Below are positions 42,860-52,198 of a stretch of 64,000 nt of DNA, piece by piece. The DNA lies in assembly GCA_963921305.4 (NCBI GenBank), contig CAWUEX030000002.1:682001-746000 (forward strand), given 5' to 3'. Each line of letters opens with the position of its first letter. Position 1 is the first letter of the stretch. Below the pieces are notes generated by a model, which ran no database searches, was not told where the DNA came from, and was given only the letters and a program-made list of their open reading frames with translations. The position numbers and the translations under genes were made by a program. This stretch comes from CAWUEX02 sp963921305 (GTDB taxonomy: Bacteria > Pseudomonadota > Alphaproteobacteria > Rhodospirillales > Rhodospirillaceae).

Positions 42860-45800
42860 TCATTCAGCAGGTTGAGGGGACATCGCAGGCACCCTGTGGG
42901 CCGCGGCACGGCGGCCAAAGGTCCAGAACACCAACGGCCGCAGGGTCAGATCGAGTAGGGTGGATGACAGCAGTCCGGAAAAGATCACCACGGCGACCGG
43001 GTATAGAATTTCCCGGCCCGGCTGATCGGGGGTTAGGAGAATGGGCACCAGAGCGAGAATAGCCGTCAGCGCGGTCATCAGCACCGGGATGATTCTCTCC
43101 TGGGTGCCGCGGGTGATCATCGCCTGATCGAACGCCGCCCCTTCCTCGCGCATGAGGTAGAGGTAATGGTTGATCATCAGGATGCCGTTACGTGCGGCGA
43201 TCCCGGTGAGAGTGATGAACCCAATCATCGTGGCGATGGACAGCACCCCGCCGGTCAGCCACACCCCGATAACCGCACCGATGAACGCCAGCGGAATCGA
43301 CAGCATAACCTGGAGGGCAAAGTTGACGCTGCCAAGGTGGGCGTACAGCACCAGGAACATGCCGAGAAACGCCACACCGGCGAGCAGAATGATGGCCTCC
43401 AGAGCCGCGGCCTGACTTTCGTACTCGCCGCCGTAGACAATAAAGTAGCCCTGCGGCACGTCAACTTCAGCGGTCAGTCGCGCCTGAATGTCCTGCACCA
43501 CGCTGACCAGATCCCGTCCCGCCACATTGGCTTGAACGATGATCCGGCGCTGCCCGTTCTCCCGGTTGATGACGTTGGCACCCAGCGCGTTATCGACCGA
43601 CGCCAGCAATTCAAGCGGCACATATCCGCCGTCCCCCGTCTCCACCGGTAGTTTCCGGATCGCTTCTGGCGACGCCCGGCTGGCGTCATCGAAGCGGGCA
43701 ATCAGATCATACGTGCGAATGCCGTCGATGATTTGACTCATTGTCCGGCCATTCAGTGCAAGTTCCGCATATTCTGCGACGTCAGCAACCGTCAGGCCGC
43801 GATTGAGAATCTGTGCCCGGTCAACGCGGATGTGCAGTTGCTCCGTCAGCACCTGCTGCTCGACGTTGAGATCGACCACGCCATCGACGCCCTCGATCTC
43901 GCCTTCGGCCAAGCGGGCAAGGCGGCGCAGCTCGGCCATGTCGTCGCCGAATATCTTGATGGCGATTTGCGCGCGCACACCGGACAAGGCGTGATCGATG
44001 CGGTGCGACAGCGGCTGGCCAATGTTGATCAGCACCCCGGGAATTTGTTCGATGCGTCCGCGGATATCCTCGATCACCACGTCACGGGGCCGCGCCGACG
44101 GCTGCAGGAAGAATTCCAGCTCGGAGACGTTGATGCTCTCGGCGTGCTCGTCATTTTCGGCCCGGCCCGAGCGGCGGCCGACCTTGGTGACTTCCGGCAA
44201 TTCGAGCACCAGTTGCTCGGCCACCGTGGCGATGCGATTGGACTCAGCAAGTGATGTGCCCGGCGCCATCACCACGGAGACATTGAGCGCGCCTTCGTTG
44301 AACTCCGGCAAAAACGCCTGGCCGAATTCGCTGGTGAGCCATACGCCGAGCCCGAGCAGCACTGCAAACGCTCCGAACACCGCAAAGCGCAGCGGAAACA
44401 GCACGGCGAGCAAACGCGCTTGCAGCCATTTGATGCCGCGTACCACCGGACCTTCTTTTTTCGCATCCATTTGCTTCATCCGCGGCAACAGGTAAGCGCA
44501 CAGCGCCGGTGTCGCCGTCAGGAAAACAATCAGCGACGCACCGATGGATGTGACATACGCGATACCCAACGGTGTGAAGATCCGCCCCTCGACACCCGAT
44601 AATGCGAACAGCGGCAAAAACACCAGAATGACGATGAGGGTTGCAAAGATGATCGGATCCCGCACTTCCCGGGTTGCTTTAGCGATAACCTCCAACGGCG
44701 GCACAGGCTCGCCTTTCAAACGGTTCTGGCGCAGACGCCGGTAACAGTTCTCCACCCCGACAATGGCATCGTCGACCAGCTGGCCGATGGCGATGGCAAT
44801 ACCGCCGAGCGTCATGGTGTTGATCGACAGGCCCAGCACCTGAAACACCACCAGTGTCAGGACAAGCGAGAGCGGAATGGCGGTCAAGGTGATCAAGGTG
44901 GTGCGCACGTTTAAAAGAAACAGAAACAGCACCACGGCAACCAGGATAGCGCCATCCCGCAAAGCCTCTTCCACATTGGCGACGGCTGTCTCGATGAACT
45001 CGCTTTGGCTGAAGATGTCATCATGCAGGGTCATGCCCTCAGGCAGACCAGCCTGAATGGCATCCAGCTCAGCGCGAATGGCGGACACCAGCGCGGCCGT
45101 ATCCGCGTCCGGCTGTTTTTGTACCGACAAAATCACCCCGGGCGCGGCGTTAATCGACGCATCGCCCCGCGGCGCAATCGGCCCACCGACTTTAACTTCG
45201 GCAATCTGACCAATGGTGACGCGGCGCTCCGGCGCTCCGGCCAAAGGCACGACCGTCTGGGCAATTTCCTCGACCGTCTGAGCCCGCCCCAACACGCGGA
45301 TCAGGCCCTCCGTGTAGTCGGTCAACAGGAACCCGCCGGTGGCGTTGAGATTAGTTTGCTCCAGCGCCGCCAGCACGTCGGACAGCGGCACGCGGTGAAA
45401 CACGAGGCGTTCAGGATCGATCAGCACCTGGAACTGACGTTGCTCGCCGCCCACCACCGTGATCTGGGCAATCCCGGGAATCGCCAACAGACGTTGGCGG
45501 ATGTCCCATTCCGCCATCGACCGCAGCGCCATAGGGTCAACGCCGTCCCCCGTCACACCGATCGCCATGATGTTGCCCATGATCGAGGTAATCGGTCCCA
45601 GGGCCGGGTTGACCCGGCCATAAATCGCCTCGCGGGCCTGACCGAGTTTTTCCGACACGATTTGCCTGGCAACGTAGATGTCGACGTCCCAATCGAACTC
45701 CACCCAGACGATCGACAAGCCGATGGAGGAGGCCGAACGCACCCGCATGACACCGTTGGCACCGTAGACTGCAGCCTCAATAGGGCGCGTCACCAGGGTT

Positions 45801-45985
45801 TCAACCTCCTCGGGCGACAAACCTTCGGCCTCGGTAAACACCGTCACCGTCGGGCGGTTGAGATCGGGCAACACGTCGATGGGCAACTGCTGCACCGCCA
45901 GTCCGCCATAGACGAAACTCAGCGCCACCACAGCCACCACCAAAAGACGGTGGCGGATCGAGAGGTTTATCAGCGCATCCAGCAC
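42860..45985 (-). CDS. Heavy-metal efflux RND pump (CusA/CzcA family)
   Basis: A 1041-residue inner-membrane proton-driven pump that exports metal ions (or metal-loaded substrates) across both membranes. Twelve transmembrane segments and two large periplasmic loops are evident. Family features: the N-terminus LSIRHRLLVVAVVAL, DVLPDLNRPTVTVFTEA, the TM4 motif GQLVDDAIVGVEN with paired Asp, and the second repeat SIPLAFIGAVIGVWLTGGVLS (shown in part). Metal specificity cannot be fixed: the methionine-rich path of CusA is not obvious and a divalent ion such as zinc, cobalt or cadmium is plausible given the His-rich partners. Start is GTG 45985, 11 bases after the adaptor gene stop. Confidence 0.92.
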   Translation of the reverse strand: MLDALINLSIRHRLLVVAVVALSFVYGGLAVQQLPIDVLPDLNRPTVTVFTEAEGLSPEEVETLVTRPIEAAVYGANGVMRVRSASSIGLSIVWVEFDWDVDIYVARQIVSEKLGQAREAIYGRVNPALGPITSIMGNIMAIGVTGDGVDPMALRSMAEWDIRQRLLAIPGIAQITVVGGEQRQFQVLIDPERLVFHRVPLSDVLAALEQTNLNATGGFLLTDYTEGLIRVLGRAQTVEEIAQTVVPLAGAPERRVTIGQIAEVKVGGPIAPRGDASINAAPGVILSVQKQPDADTAALVSAIRAELDAIQAGLPEGMTLHDDIFSQSEFIETAVANVEEALRDGAILVAVVLFLFLLNVRTTLITLTAIPLSLVLTLVVFQVLGLSINTMTLGGIAIAIGQLVDDAIVGVENCYRRLRQNRLKGEPVPPLEVIAKATREVRDPIIFATLIVILVFLPLFALSGVEGRIFTPLGIAYVTSIGASLIVFLTATPALCAYLLPRMKQMDAKKEGPVVRGIKWLQARLLAVLFPLRFAVFGAFAVLLGLGVWLTSEFGQAFLPEFNEGALNVSVVMAPGTSLAESNRIATVAEQLVLELPEVTKVGRRSGRAENDEHAESINVSELEFFLQPSARPRDVVIEDIRGRIEQIPGVLINIGQPLSHRIDHALSGVRAQIAIKIFGDDMAELRRLARLAEGEIEGVDGVVDLNVEQQVLTEQLHIRVDRAQILNRGLTVADVAEYAELALNGRTMSQIIDGIRTYDLIARFDDASRASPEAIRKLPVETGDGGYVPLELLASVDNALGANVINRENGQRRIIVQANVAGRDLVSVVQDIQARLTAEVDVPQGYFIVYGGEYESQAAALEAIILLAGVAFLGMFLVLYAHLGSVNFALQVMLSIPLAFIGAVIGVWLTGGVLSIATMIGFITLTGIAARNGILMINHYLYLMREEGAAFDQAMITRGTQERIIPVLMTALTAILALVPILLTPDQPGREILYPVAVVIFSGLLSSTLLDLTLRPLVFWTFGRRAAAHRVPAMSPQPAE

Positions 45986-45996
45986 AGTCCGGGGCC

Positions 45997-47016
45997 TCAG
46001 TGATTGTGGCCGGCGTGCGGATCGGTGGGCAGACCCGCGGCACCCTCACCCATGTATTGCAATTGATAGTGGCCTTGGACGACCACGTCCTCCCCAGGGA
46101 ACACGCCCTCCAGCACTTCAGTGTCCGCCCCGGACCGCAGCCCTTCGACGACGGACCGCCGCTCGAACTCATCGCCGGTGCGCACGAAGACAAAGCGGTC
46201 GCCCATGCTGCCAAGAATGGCGCGGCTGGGCACCACAATTCCCATCACTGCGTCATCGACGGCGATGGACATGGTGCCCATCATGCCGGGATAGAGACGC
46301 CCGTCAGGGTTGTCGACTTCGGCATGAACGGTGAACAAGCCGGTTCCGGCTTCGCGGGCCATGTAAACGCGCGCCACTTCAGCCGTCAGCGGCTCGCCCG
46401 GCAACGCGTCGAGAAACACCGTCGCCGTTTGTCCGGCGCGAATGCGGGTAATGTCGGGGCTTTCCATCATCGTGCCATGCAACAACATGCGCGAGTGATC
46501 GGAGATCTCGAACAGCACCGACGTCGCCCGCACGGTCTGCCCGATGCGCGCCGCTTGGCCGGAGATCACGCCCGAGATTGGCGCGGTGAGAGTCAGTGTG
46601 CTGGCGCCCGCGATGATCGGCTCGACGACGACCAAGCGGTCGCCGGCGGTCACCTGATCGCCCAAGGTGACCCGCACCGAACGGATTTGCCCGTCGAAAC
46701 GGGGACTGACATGAGCCTGACGCTCCGGCAGCACCTCCACCGAACTGATCAGGTCGACCGTCTCCCGCACGGTGCGAATCTCGGCCGTCACCGTGTCGAT
46801 CCCGAGATTGGCCATTTGCACCGGTGTCAGTGTGATCGCGCCGTCAGCCCCTTCATGCTCATGATCGTGATCGTCGTGACCGTGGTCATGATCATCGTGC
46901 CCATGATCATGGTCGTGATCATCTGCTTGGGCGAAGGCGAGTGACGGACCCGTCAACGGCGCCGCCAGCACGAAGCTAAGTCCCATGATGAGGGACAACA
47001 TCCCTATCTTCGTCAT
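45997..47016 (-). CDS. RND efflux periplasmic adaptor with His-rich N-terminus
   Basis: A 339-residue membrane fusion protein linking the RND pump to the outer-membrane channel. The signal peptide ends near LAFAQADD (residue 32). It is followed by a repeated HDHGHDDHDHGHDD tail (residues 33-55), a strong metal-binding motif. Biotinyl-lipoyl, hairpin and beta-barrel regions follow (GQIRSVRVTLGDQVTAGDRL, GVISGQAARIGQTV, LYPGMMGTMSI). The C-terminus ends in HAGHNH, a second His cluster. Its ATG lies one base after the channel gene's TGA. Length is short but complete for CusB-type adaptors. Confidence 0.92.
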   Translation of the reverse strand: MTKIGMLSLIMGLSFVLAAPLTGPSLAFAQADDHDHDHGHDDHDHGHDDHDHEHEGADGAITLTPVQMANLGIDTVTAEIRTVRETVDLISSVEVLPERQAHVSPRFDGQIRSVRVTLGDQVTAGDRLVVVEPIIAGASTLTLTAPISGVISGQAARIGQTVRATSVLFEISDHSRMLLHGTMMESPDITRIRAGQTATVFLDALPGEPLTAEVARVYMAREAGTGLFTVHAEVDNPDGRLYPGMMGTMSIAVDDAVMGIVVPSRAILGSMGDRFVFVRTGDEFERRSVVEGLRSGADTEVLEGVFPGEDVVVQGHYQLQYMGEGAAGLPTDPHAGHNH

Positions 47017-47017
47017 C

Positions 47018-48241
47018 TCAGTTCACCTGTTCGATCTTGCCGCCAATCGCGCGCTCCAACGCGATGCGCGCATTCAACGCGTCAACCACCGTGGCAATGG
47101 CGTCTTCTTCCGCATCCAGCAGCGACGCCTGCACCTGCCATACGTCCAGTAAGTCGGTTTGACCTTGCTCGTACATGGCCCGCACCATGCCATAGGTCTC
47201 ACGGTAAGCGGGAACGATCTTACTGCGGTAGGAGTCCGCCCGGCCATTGAGCAACATCGCCTGACGATACAGCCCGGCCACCAGCGCTTCGCGGGCGCCG
47301 CCGTTCAACCGGGCCAGATGCAGGCGCGACTCCTGCAACGCTGCGCGCGCCCGCGCCACGTCCGCCGCATTGTCGTCCCACAGCGGAATCTCCACCGCGA
47401 CCCCCACACCCCAGGCCCGGGCCTTGCCGCCGGGCTCCACGTCATAGCTGGCCCGCGGTGTGATGGCGGGAAGGCGGTCCTTCTCGGCGACGGCCAAACG
47501 CGCCTGGTTGACCGTGATCCGGCCCCGTGCCAGCCGCGCGCCGAAATCGTTTGCCGCTGCAAAAGCCAGCACCGCATCCAACGGCGGCAAAGGAGTCATT
47601 GCCGGAGCAGCGGTCCGCAACGGTCCGCCATCACCCCCGATTTCGAAGGCCAGACGCGCCTCCAGCGCCGCCCGCTCGGCAGCATGCAACGTAGCGTCTT
47701 CCCGGCGCAACAGCGCCTCAGGCTCGAACACATTGAATTGCACCGTGGGCAACTGCTGTTGCGCACGGATGCGGTCGATCTCCGCGGTGATGTCCGACGC
47801 CTCAGCCGCCGCACGGCGGGCCAGGTCTTCCCGCGCCTGGGCCGCCCAATGGGCGACGTAGAGTTCCGTCACCCGATTGACCAGATCGAACAGTCCGGCT
47901 TCCTGCTCCACGGTCGCAGACTGACGCAACGCCGCCGCGTATACGGGACGAAGCTTAAAATCGGAAAACCGGATCGGCTGGCTGACTTCAATTTCGACCC
48001 CGGCGCCGTCTCCTGCGTCCGATAACCGGCCGAGCACCTCCACTTCCGGATTGGCGCGCGTTTCCGCATCGATGGCATCGGCAAGCCGCACCGCCAGATC
48101 GCGGTCGATCCGCGCCACATCCGGACTGTTTTGCAGCGCCTGCGCCACCACATCCGGCAAAGTCACCGGCGTTTGCGCCAGGACGGACGTGCTGCCTGCC
48201 AGCCACACCAGCATAAAGCCGGCGTATTGTTTCATATTCAT
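47018..48241 (-). CDS. TolC-family outer-membrane channel of metal efflux
   Basis: A 407-residue outer-membrane efflux protein. The signal peptide ends near VLAQTP (residue 23). Two OEP repeats are present, with the helical hairpins typical of TolC/CusC proteins (LRPVYAAALRQSATVEQEAG, PRASYDVEPGGKARAWGVGV). The conserved ...MYEQGQTDLLDVWQVQASLLDAE stretch near the C-terminus is only partly quoted: YEQGQTDLLDVWQ. It is the second gene of the operon, 90 bases after the small His-rich gene, and overlaps closely with the adaptor gene. Confidence 0.9.
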   Translation of the reverse strand: MNMKQYAGFMLVWLAGSTSVLAQTPVTLPDVVAQALQNSPDVARIDRDLAVRLADAIDAETRANPEVEVLGRLSDAGDGAGVEIEVSQPIRFSDFKLRPVYAAALRQSATVEQEAGLFDLVNRVTELYVAHWAAQAREDLARRAAAEASDITAEIDRIRAQQQLPTVQFNVFEPEALLRREDATLHAAERAALEARLAFEIGGDGGPLRTAAPAMTPLPPLDAVLAFAAANDFGARLARGRITVNQARLAVAEKDRLPAITPRASYDVEPGGKARAWGVGVAVEIPLWDDNAADVARARAALQESRLHLARLNGGAREALVAGLYRQAMLLNGRADSYRSKIVPAYRETYGMVRAMYEQGQTDLLDVWQVQASLLDAEEDAIATVVDALNARIALERAIGGKIEQVN

Positions 48242-48331
48242 GGGGAGATCCCTTGTCCCATTGCCGCATCACCCCCTCGGCAGCGCACGCTGCCAAGGAG
48301 AACGATTCACACCGGCTCAGTGCCGGCGCGG

Positions 48332-48730
48332 CTAGGCGATGGGGGGCTTAAACGCCAGGGGCGGATCGGCAGCCCGCAGACGCAGGACGTCCTGTACGGC
48401 GGGCAAGGTCACCTCTGTGTGAGGCTGGATCACAGCATCCGCAGGCAACGCGACCAACGCGATATCACATTGATCGCATTGGTAGGGATCATGATCACCC
48501 GTTCCGGCGTGAGCATGTGCGTCCGTTAGATTATCCACATCATGCTCGTGAGCGTGGTCATGTGCATCTTTGGCGTGATCAGCGAGTGTCTCAATGCCAT
48601 GATCGTCGCAATGATGATGCGCAAGATCGAGCCCGAAACCGGCGGCGATGGCCCCGGTTAACGGCGGGCATACCAGCGCCAGACCCATCAGGGCGACCAA
48701 CGTGCTACGGATGTGCCGTTTTCTTGCCAT
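48332..48730 (-). CDS. Small exported His/Cys-rich protein at the head of the metal-efflux operon
   Basis: Encodes 132 residues from ATG 48730. A hydrophobic N-terminal segment (LVALMGLALVCPPLTGAIA) serves as signal or anchor. Then come LAHHHCDDHG, DAHDHAHEHD, DAHAHAGTGDHD and a CDQCD pair: about 17 His and 3 Cys that can bind metal. It resembles small DUF2946-type proteins near metal efflux genes, but I cannot confirm membership. A -10-like TATAGT lies at 48738-48743, only about 8 bases before the ATG, so the message may be leaderless; a GGCCTCAGGCC palindrome lies at 48751-48761. Sensor, chaperone or buffer roles are all possible. Confidence 0.65.
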   Translation of the reverse strand: MARKRHIRSTLVALMGLALVCPPLTGAIAAGFGLDLAHHHCDDHGIETLADHAKDAHDHAHEHDVDNLTDAHAHAGTGDHDPYQCDQCDIALVALPADAVIQPHTEVTLPAVQDVLRLRAADPPLAFKPPIA

Positions 48731-48973
48731 GTTCCCCACTATACATATTGGCCTCAGGCCGCAACACCGGACCCAGCCATACCACGGGTGGAGCGACGCA
48801 AACCGGCAGAGTCACTGGACTTTTGCGGGCTGGATTGGCCGCGCTCAGATGGGTATGTTACCGCCACATGTCACGGCCACAGGTCTGGGGCGGCTTGGCT
48901 GTCAGGCCGAGTCCGGCGGCGGCACGGGCCACCGCGAACGGTCGGCAGGTGGTTTACAAGGCTGGATACTCAG

Positions 48974-50299
48974 ATGAGTTTAAAGAGCATATTTGCGGCA
49001 ATGATTGGCCAGCGAATTATTTCTATTGAACGCCTACTCAGGGGCGCCTTTGCCGGAACCTGTGCGCTGGTGGCATCGGTCCTGGCGCCCACCCTGCCGG
49101 CCCAGGCCCAGCAGGATGCCGTGCGCATCGCCGCCGTTGTCAACGAAGACGTCATTACGCTGTTCGATGTTCAATCGCGCATCCAGATGTTCCTGGTCAC
49201 ATCGGGCATCGAAGACTCCATTGAAGTCCGCCAGCGCCTCTTACCGCAGGTCATGAACTCCTTGATCGAGGAAAAACTCAAGCTTCAGGAAGCGCGGCGC
49301 GAGGAAATTGAGACCACGGAAGAAGAGGTCCTCGCAGCAGTTCAGATCATCGAACAAAACAACGGTATGCAGCCGGGGGCGTTTACCGCCATGCTCAGCC
49401 AGCAAGGCATCGACTCGGGCACGTTCTACGCCCAGGTGGAAGCCGACGTGGCGTGGCTGCGTGTGGTGCGCGAAGTGCTCGCACGCGATGTCAACGTCAC
49501 CGAGGAAGAAGTCGAGGTTGTCATCGAGCGGCTCAAAGCCAACCAGGGCAAACCGGAATACCTGTTGGCGGAAATCTTTCTGCCCATTGGCGTGGGCGCC
49601 CGTGATAACGACGTCCGGCAGTTGGCTCAACAGTTGGCAGAGCGCGCCCGCGAAGGCACACCGTTCCCCGCCCTGGCGCAACAATTCTCGCAAAGCCCGA
49701 CCGCTGCTGTAGGCGGCGACCTCGGCTGGATTCATGCCGGCGAACTCGAAGCCGAATTGGACCGCGCCCTGACCCGGCTAAATCCCGGCGACGTGTCCGA
49801 CCCCATCCGCACCTTGTCCGGTTACACCATTTTGGTGGTCCGCGATCAGCGCTCGACCGCTGAAGCGTCGCCGCTCATGGCGGCGGTAACTTTAAGCCAG
49901 ATCTATTTGCCCACCGCCGGACGCAACGCCCTCTCCGAAGCGCGCATCGCCCAACTGACTCAAGCCATCCAGACGCAGGTGTTCAGCTGCGACCAGATGA
50001 ATCAGTGGGCTGGTCAGATCGGCGGGCCTGGCTCGGGCCCGGTCGACCTCATCCGCGTCGGCGGTCTGCCGGAAGCCGTGCGCGACGCGGTCGTCAGCCT
50101 GCCGGTGAATCAAGTCAGCCAACCCCTGGACGTCGCCGGCGCGCGTCTGTTCGTGATGGTCTGCACCCGCGAGGAAGATGACGGGTTACCCTCACCCAAC
50201 CAGGTCTACGCCCGGCTCGAAAACGAAAAGCTCGACACCATTTCCCGTCAGCGCTTACGCGACCTGCGCCGTCAGGCTCTGATCGACGTCCGGCTTTAG
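48974..50299 (+). CDS. surA: Periplasmic peptidyl-prolyl isomerase/chaperone SurA
   Basis: A 441-residue periplasmic chaperone for outer-membrane proteins, including LptD. A signal peptide spans roughly residues 17-40 (ending PAQAQQ). The SurA N-terminal domain follows (RIAAVVNEDVITLFDVQSRI), then the parvulin-type rotamase domain (YLLAEIFLPIGVG, GGDLGWIHAGELE) and a degenerate second one. I start at ATG 48974; the open frame upstream runs back through the 243-base intergenic region and lacks signal-peptide features. Order surA-pdxA-rsmA is the usual alphaproteobacterial one. Confidence 0.92.
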   Translation: MSLKSIFAAMIGQRIISIERLLRGAFAGTCALVASVLAPTLPAQAQQDAVRIAAVVNEDVITLFDVQSRIQMFLVTSGIEDSIEVRQRLLPQVMNSLIEEKLKLQEARREEIETTEEEVLAAVQIIEQNNGMQPGAFTAMLSQQGIDSGTFYAQVEADVAWLRVVREVLARDVNVTEEEVEVVIERLKANQGKPEYLLAEIFLPIGVGARDNDVRQLAQQLAERAREGTPFPALAQQFSQSPTAAVGGDLGWIHAGELEAELDRALTRLNPGDVSDPIRTLSGYTILVVRDQRSTAEASPLMAAVTLSQIYLPTAGRNALSEARIAQLTQAIQTQVFSCDQMNQWAGQIGGPGSGPVDLIRVGGLPEAVRDAVVSLPVNQVSQPLDVAGARLFVMVCTREEDDGLPSPNQVYARLENEKLDTISRQRLRDLRRQALIDVRL

Positions 50300-50310
50300 G
50301 ACGCGGCGGC

Positions 50311-51336
50311 ATGACCCGCCTGCCCCTTGCCGTCACCATGGGCGATCCCGCCGGTATTGGCGGAGACATCGTTCTCAAAGCCTACACCGAACACCGCAGC
50401 ACCCTGCCGCCGTTTTTCGTCATCGATGATCCGGGACGTCTGGGTGCATTGGCCCTCGCACTGAAGCTTGATTGCTCTCTGCAAACCATTTCGGCGCCGG
50501 ATGAAGCATCGCGCTTTTTTTCATCCGCGCTCCCTGTGCTTCCGGTTGACCCGCCCTTGGCTGTACCGGCAACCTTGGGCACACCGGATTCGGCCAATGC
50601 TGTGGCGGTAATTGGTGCTATCGACACTGCCGTGCGGCTGGTGCGTGCCGGCGAGGCGGCGGCGCTGGTCACCAACCCGATCCACAAAGCCAGCCTGCAA
50701 GATCGCGGCTTCGGTCATCCCGGCCATACGGAGTATCTCGGCGCGCTGGCCGGGCCCGGCGTCCAGCCGGTGATGATGCTGGCCAGTAACAAAGTCAAAA
50801 ACGGTCTGCGCGTGGTTCCCGTGACCATTCACCTTGCCCATGCCGACGCAGCAAAGGCGCTGACCACCGACGCCATCGCCGAACATGGCCGGATCACCGC
50901 GCGGGCTTTGCGGCAGGACTTCGGCATCGCCGCACCCCGGCTGGCGGTCGCGGCCCTAAACCCGCACGGCGGAGAAAGCGGCAAGTTCGGCAACGAGGAG
51001 GCGGACATCATCGCGCCTGCAGTGGAACTGTTACGCAGCGCGGGTATCGATGTGTCCGGTCCACTACCCGCCGATACGCTGTTCCACGGCGACGCCCGCG
51101 CCAACCACGACGCCGTATTGTGCATGTATCATGACCAGGCTCTGATCCCGCTCAAGACGTTGGACTTCTACGGCGGCGTCAATGTCACTTTGGGACTACC
51201 GTTCGTGCGCACGTCTCCGGATCACGGCACCGCATTCGGCTTGGCCGGCACGGGGCAGGCTCGGTGCGACAGCCTGGTGGCGGCGATTCAGATGGCTGAT
51301 ACCATCGCCACCAACCGCGCCGTCGCAAAGGGCTAG
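50311..51336 (+). CDS. pdxA: 4-hydroxythreonine-4-phosphate dehydrogenase
   Basis: Oxidises 4-phosphohydroxy-L-threonine in pyridoxal phosphate synthesis (DXP-dependent route). The 341-residue protein starts PLAVTMGDPAGIGGDIVLKA, the family hallmark. Metal-binding His residues are in FGHPGHTEYLG near residue 135, the later FHGDARANHDAVLCMYHDQ (near 257) and HGTAFGLAGTG (near 306). It lies 11 bases after surA and 3 bases before rsmA, so all three are one transcript. Confidence 0.96.
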   Translation: MTRLPLAVTMGDPAGIGGDIVLKAYTEHRSTLPPFFVIDDPGRLGALALALKLDCSLQTISAPDEASRFFSSALPVLPVDPPLAVPATLGTPDSANAVAVIGAIDTAVRLVRAGEAAALVTNPIHKASLQDRGFGHPGHTEYLGALAGPGVQPVMMLASNKVKNGLRVVPVTIHLAHADAAKALTTDAIAEHGRITARALRQDFGIAAPRLAVAALNPHGGESGKFGNEEADIIAPAVELLRSAGIDVSGPLPADTLFHGDARANHDAVLCMYHDQALIPLKTLDFYGGVNVTLGLPFVRTSPDHGTAFGLAGTGQARCDSLVAAIQMADTIATNRAVAKG

Positions 51337-51339
51337 GCC

Positions 51340-52173
51340 GTGGCCCCGTCCCCGTCGGACTTACCGCCGCTCCGCGACATCATTCGCGACCATAAGCTCT
51401 CGGCGCATAAAGGCTTGGGGCAGCATTTTCTGCTCGACCTCAATCTCACCGCGCGGATCGCCCGTAGTGCCGGGGATTTATCGGGCGGCACCACCATCGA
51501 GGTCGGGCCAGGGCCCGGCGGCCTGACTCGCGCCCTCTTGGCCCAGGGCGCGCGCGTGATCGCCATCGAAAAAGACCCGCGGTGCATCTCGATCTTAACC
51601 GACCTGGCGGCCGCGTACCCCGGCCAACTTGAAATCATCGAAGGCGATGCACAACGCACGAACATCACGGTGCTGGGAAACACGCCGCGGCGTGTGGTTG
51701 CCAATCTGCCCTACAACATCGGCACGGACTTGATCCTCACCTGGCTCGATCGCCCGGATGCCTTCGCCTCCCTCACCGTGATGGTGCAGAAGGAAGTGGC
51801 GGAGCGCCTGGCCGCTGGTCCAGGATCGAAACAGTACGGGCGTCTGTCTGTGTTTGCGGGCTGGCGCTGGCAAGTGCGCAAAGACTTCGACGTCAATCCC
51901 AAAGCGTTCACCCCGCCCCCGAAAGTGGATTCCAGCATCGTGCATCTGATCCCGCGCGCAGCCCCTCTTGCCGAAGCCGATGCCGATACGCTGGCCCGGG
52001 TCACCGCCGCCGCTTTCGGCCAGCGCCGTAAGATGCTGCGCACCAGCTTGAAGTCTCTGGGCGATGCGGAGGCTCTGTGCGCCGCCGCGGGGATCGAACC
52101 GACAGCGCGGCCCGAGCAGATCAATATCACAGCGTTTTGCGCCTTGGCGCGGGCAGTCGCTGCGAATGGGTAA
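51340..52173 (+). CDS. rsmA: 16S rRNA A1518/A1519 dimethyltransferase
   Basis: Dimethylates two adjacent adenines in the 3' loop of 16S rRNA; loss causes kasugamycin resistance. The 277-residue SAM-dependent enzyme shows KGLGQHFLLDLNLTARI, SAM motif I TTIEVGPGPGGLTRALL near residue 51, motif IV VVANLPYNIGTDL near residue 119 and the FxPPPKVDSS block near residue 190. Start is GTG 51340, three bases after the pdxA stop. It is the last gene of the surA operon. Confidence 0.96.
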   Translation: MAPSPSDLPPLRDIIRDHKLSAHKGLGQHFLLDLNLTARIARSAGDLSGGTTIEVGPGPGGLTRALLAQGARVIAIEKDPRCISILTDLAAAYPGQLEIIEGDAQRTNITVLGNTPRRVVANLPYNIGTDLILTWLDRPDAFASLTVMVQKEVAERLAAGPGSKQYGRLSVFAGWRWQVRKDFDVNPKAFTPPPKVDSSIVHLIPRAAPLAEADADTLARVTAAAFGQRRKMLRTSLKSLGDAEALCAAAGIEPTARPEQINITAFCALARAVAANG

Positions 52174-52198
52174 GACGCATGGCTAAGACGAAAGGCCC

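Noticed and set aside
45005..46003. Long open frame (332 codons) opposite the RND pump gene
   Set aside because: Antisense to a clear CusA-type gene; Arg/His/Gln-rich shadow composition with no domain.
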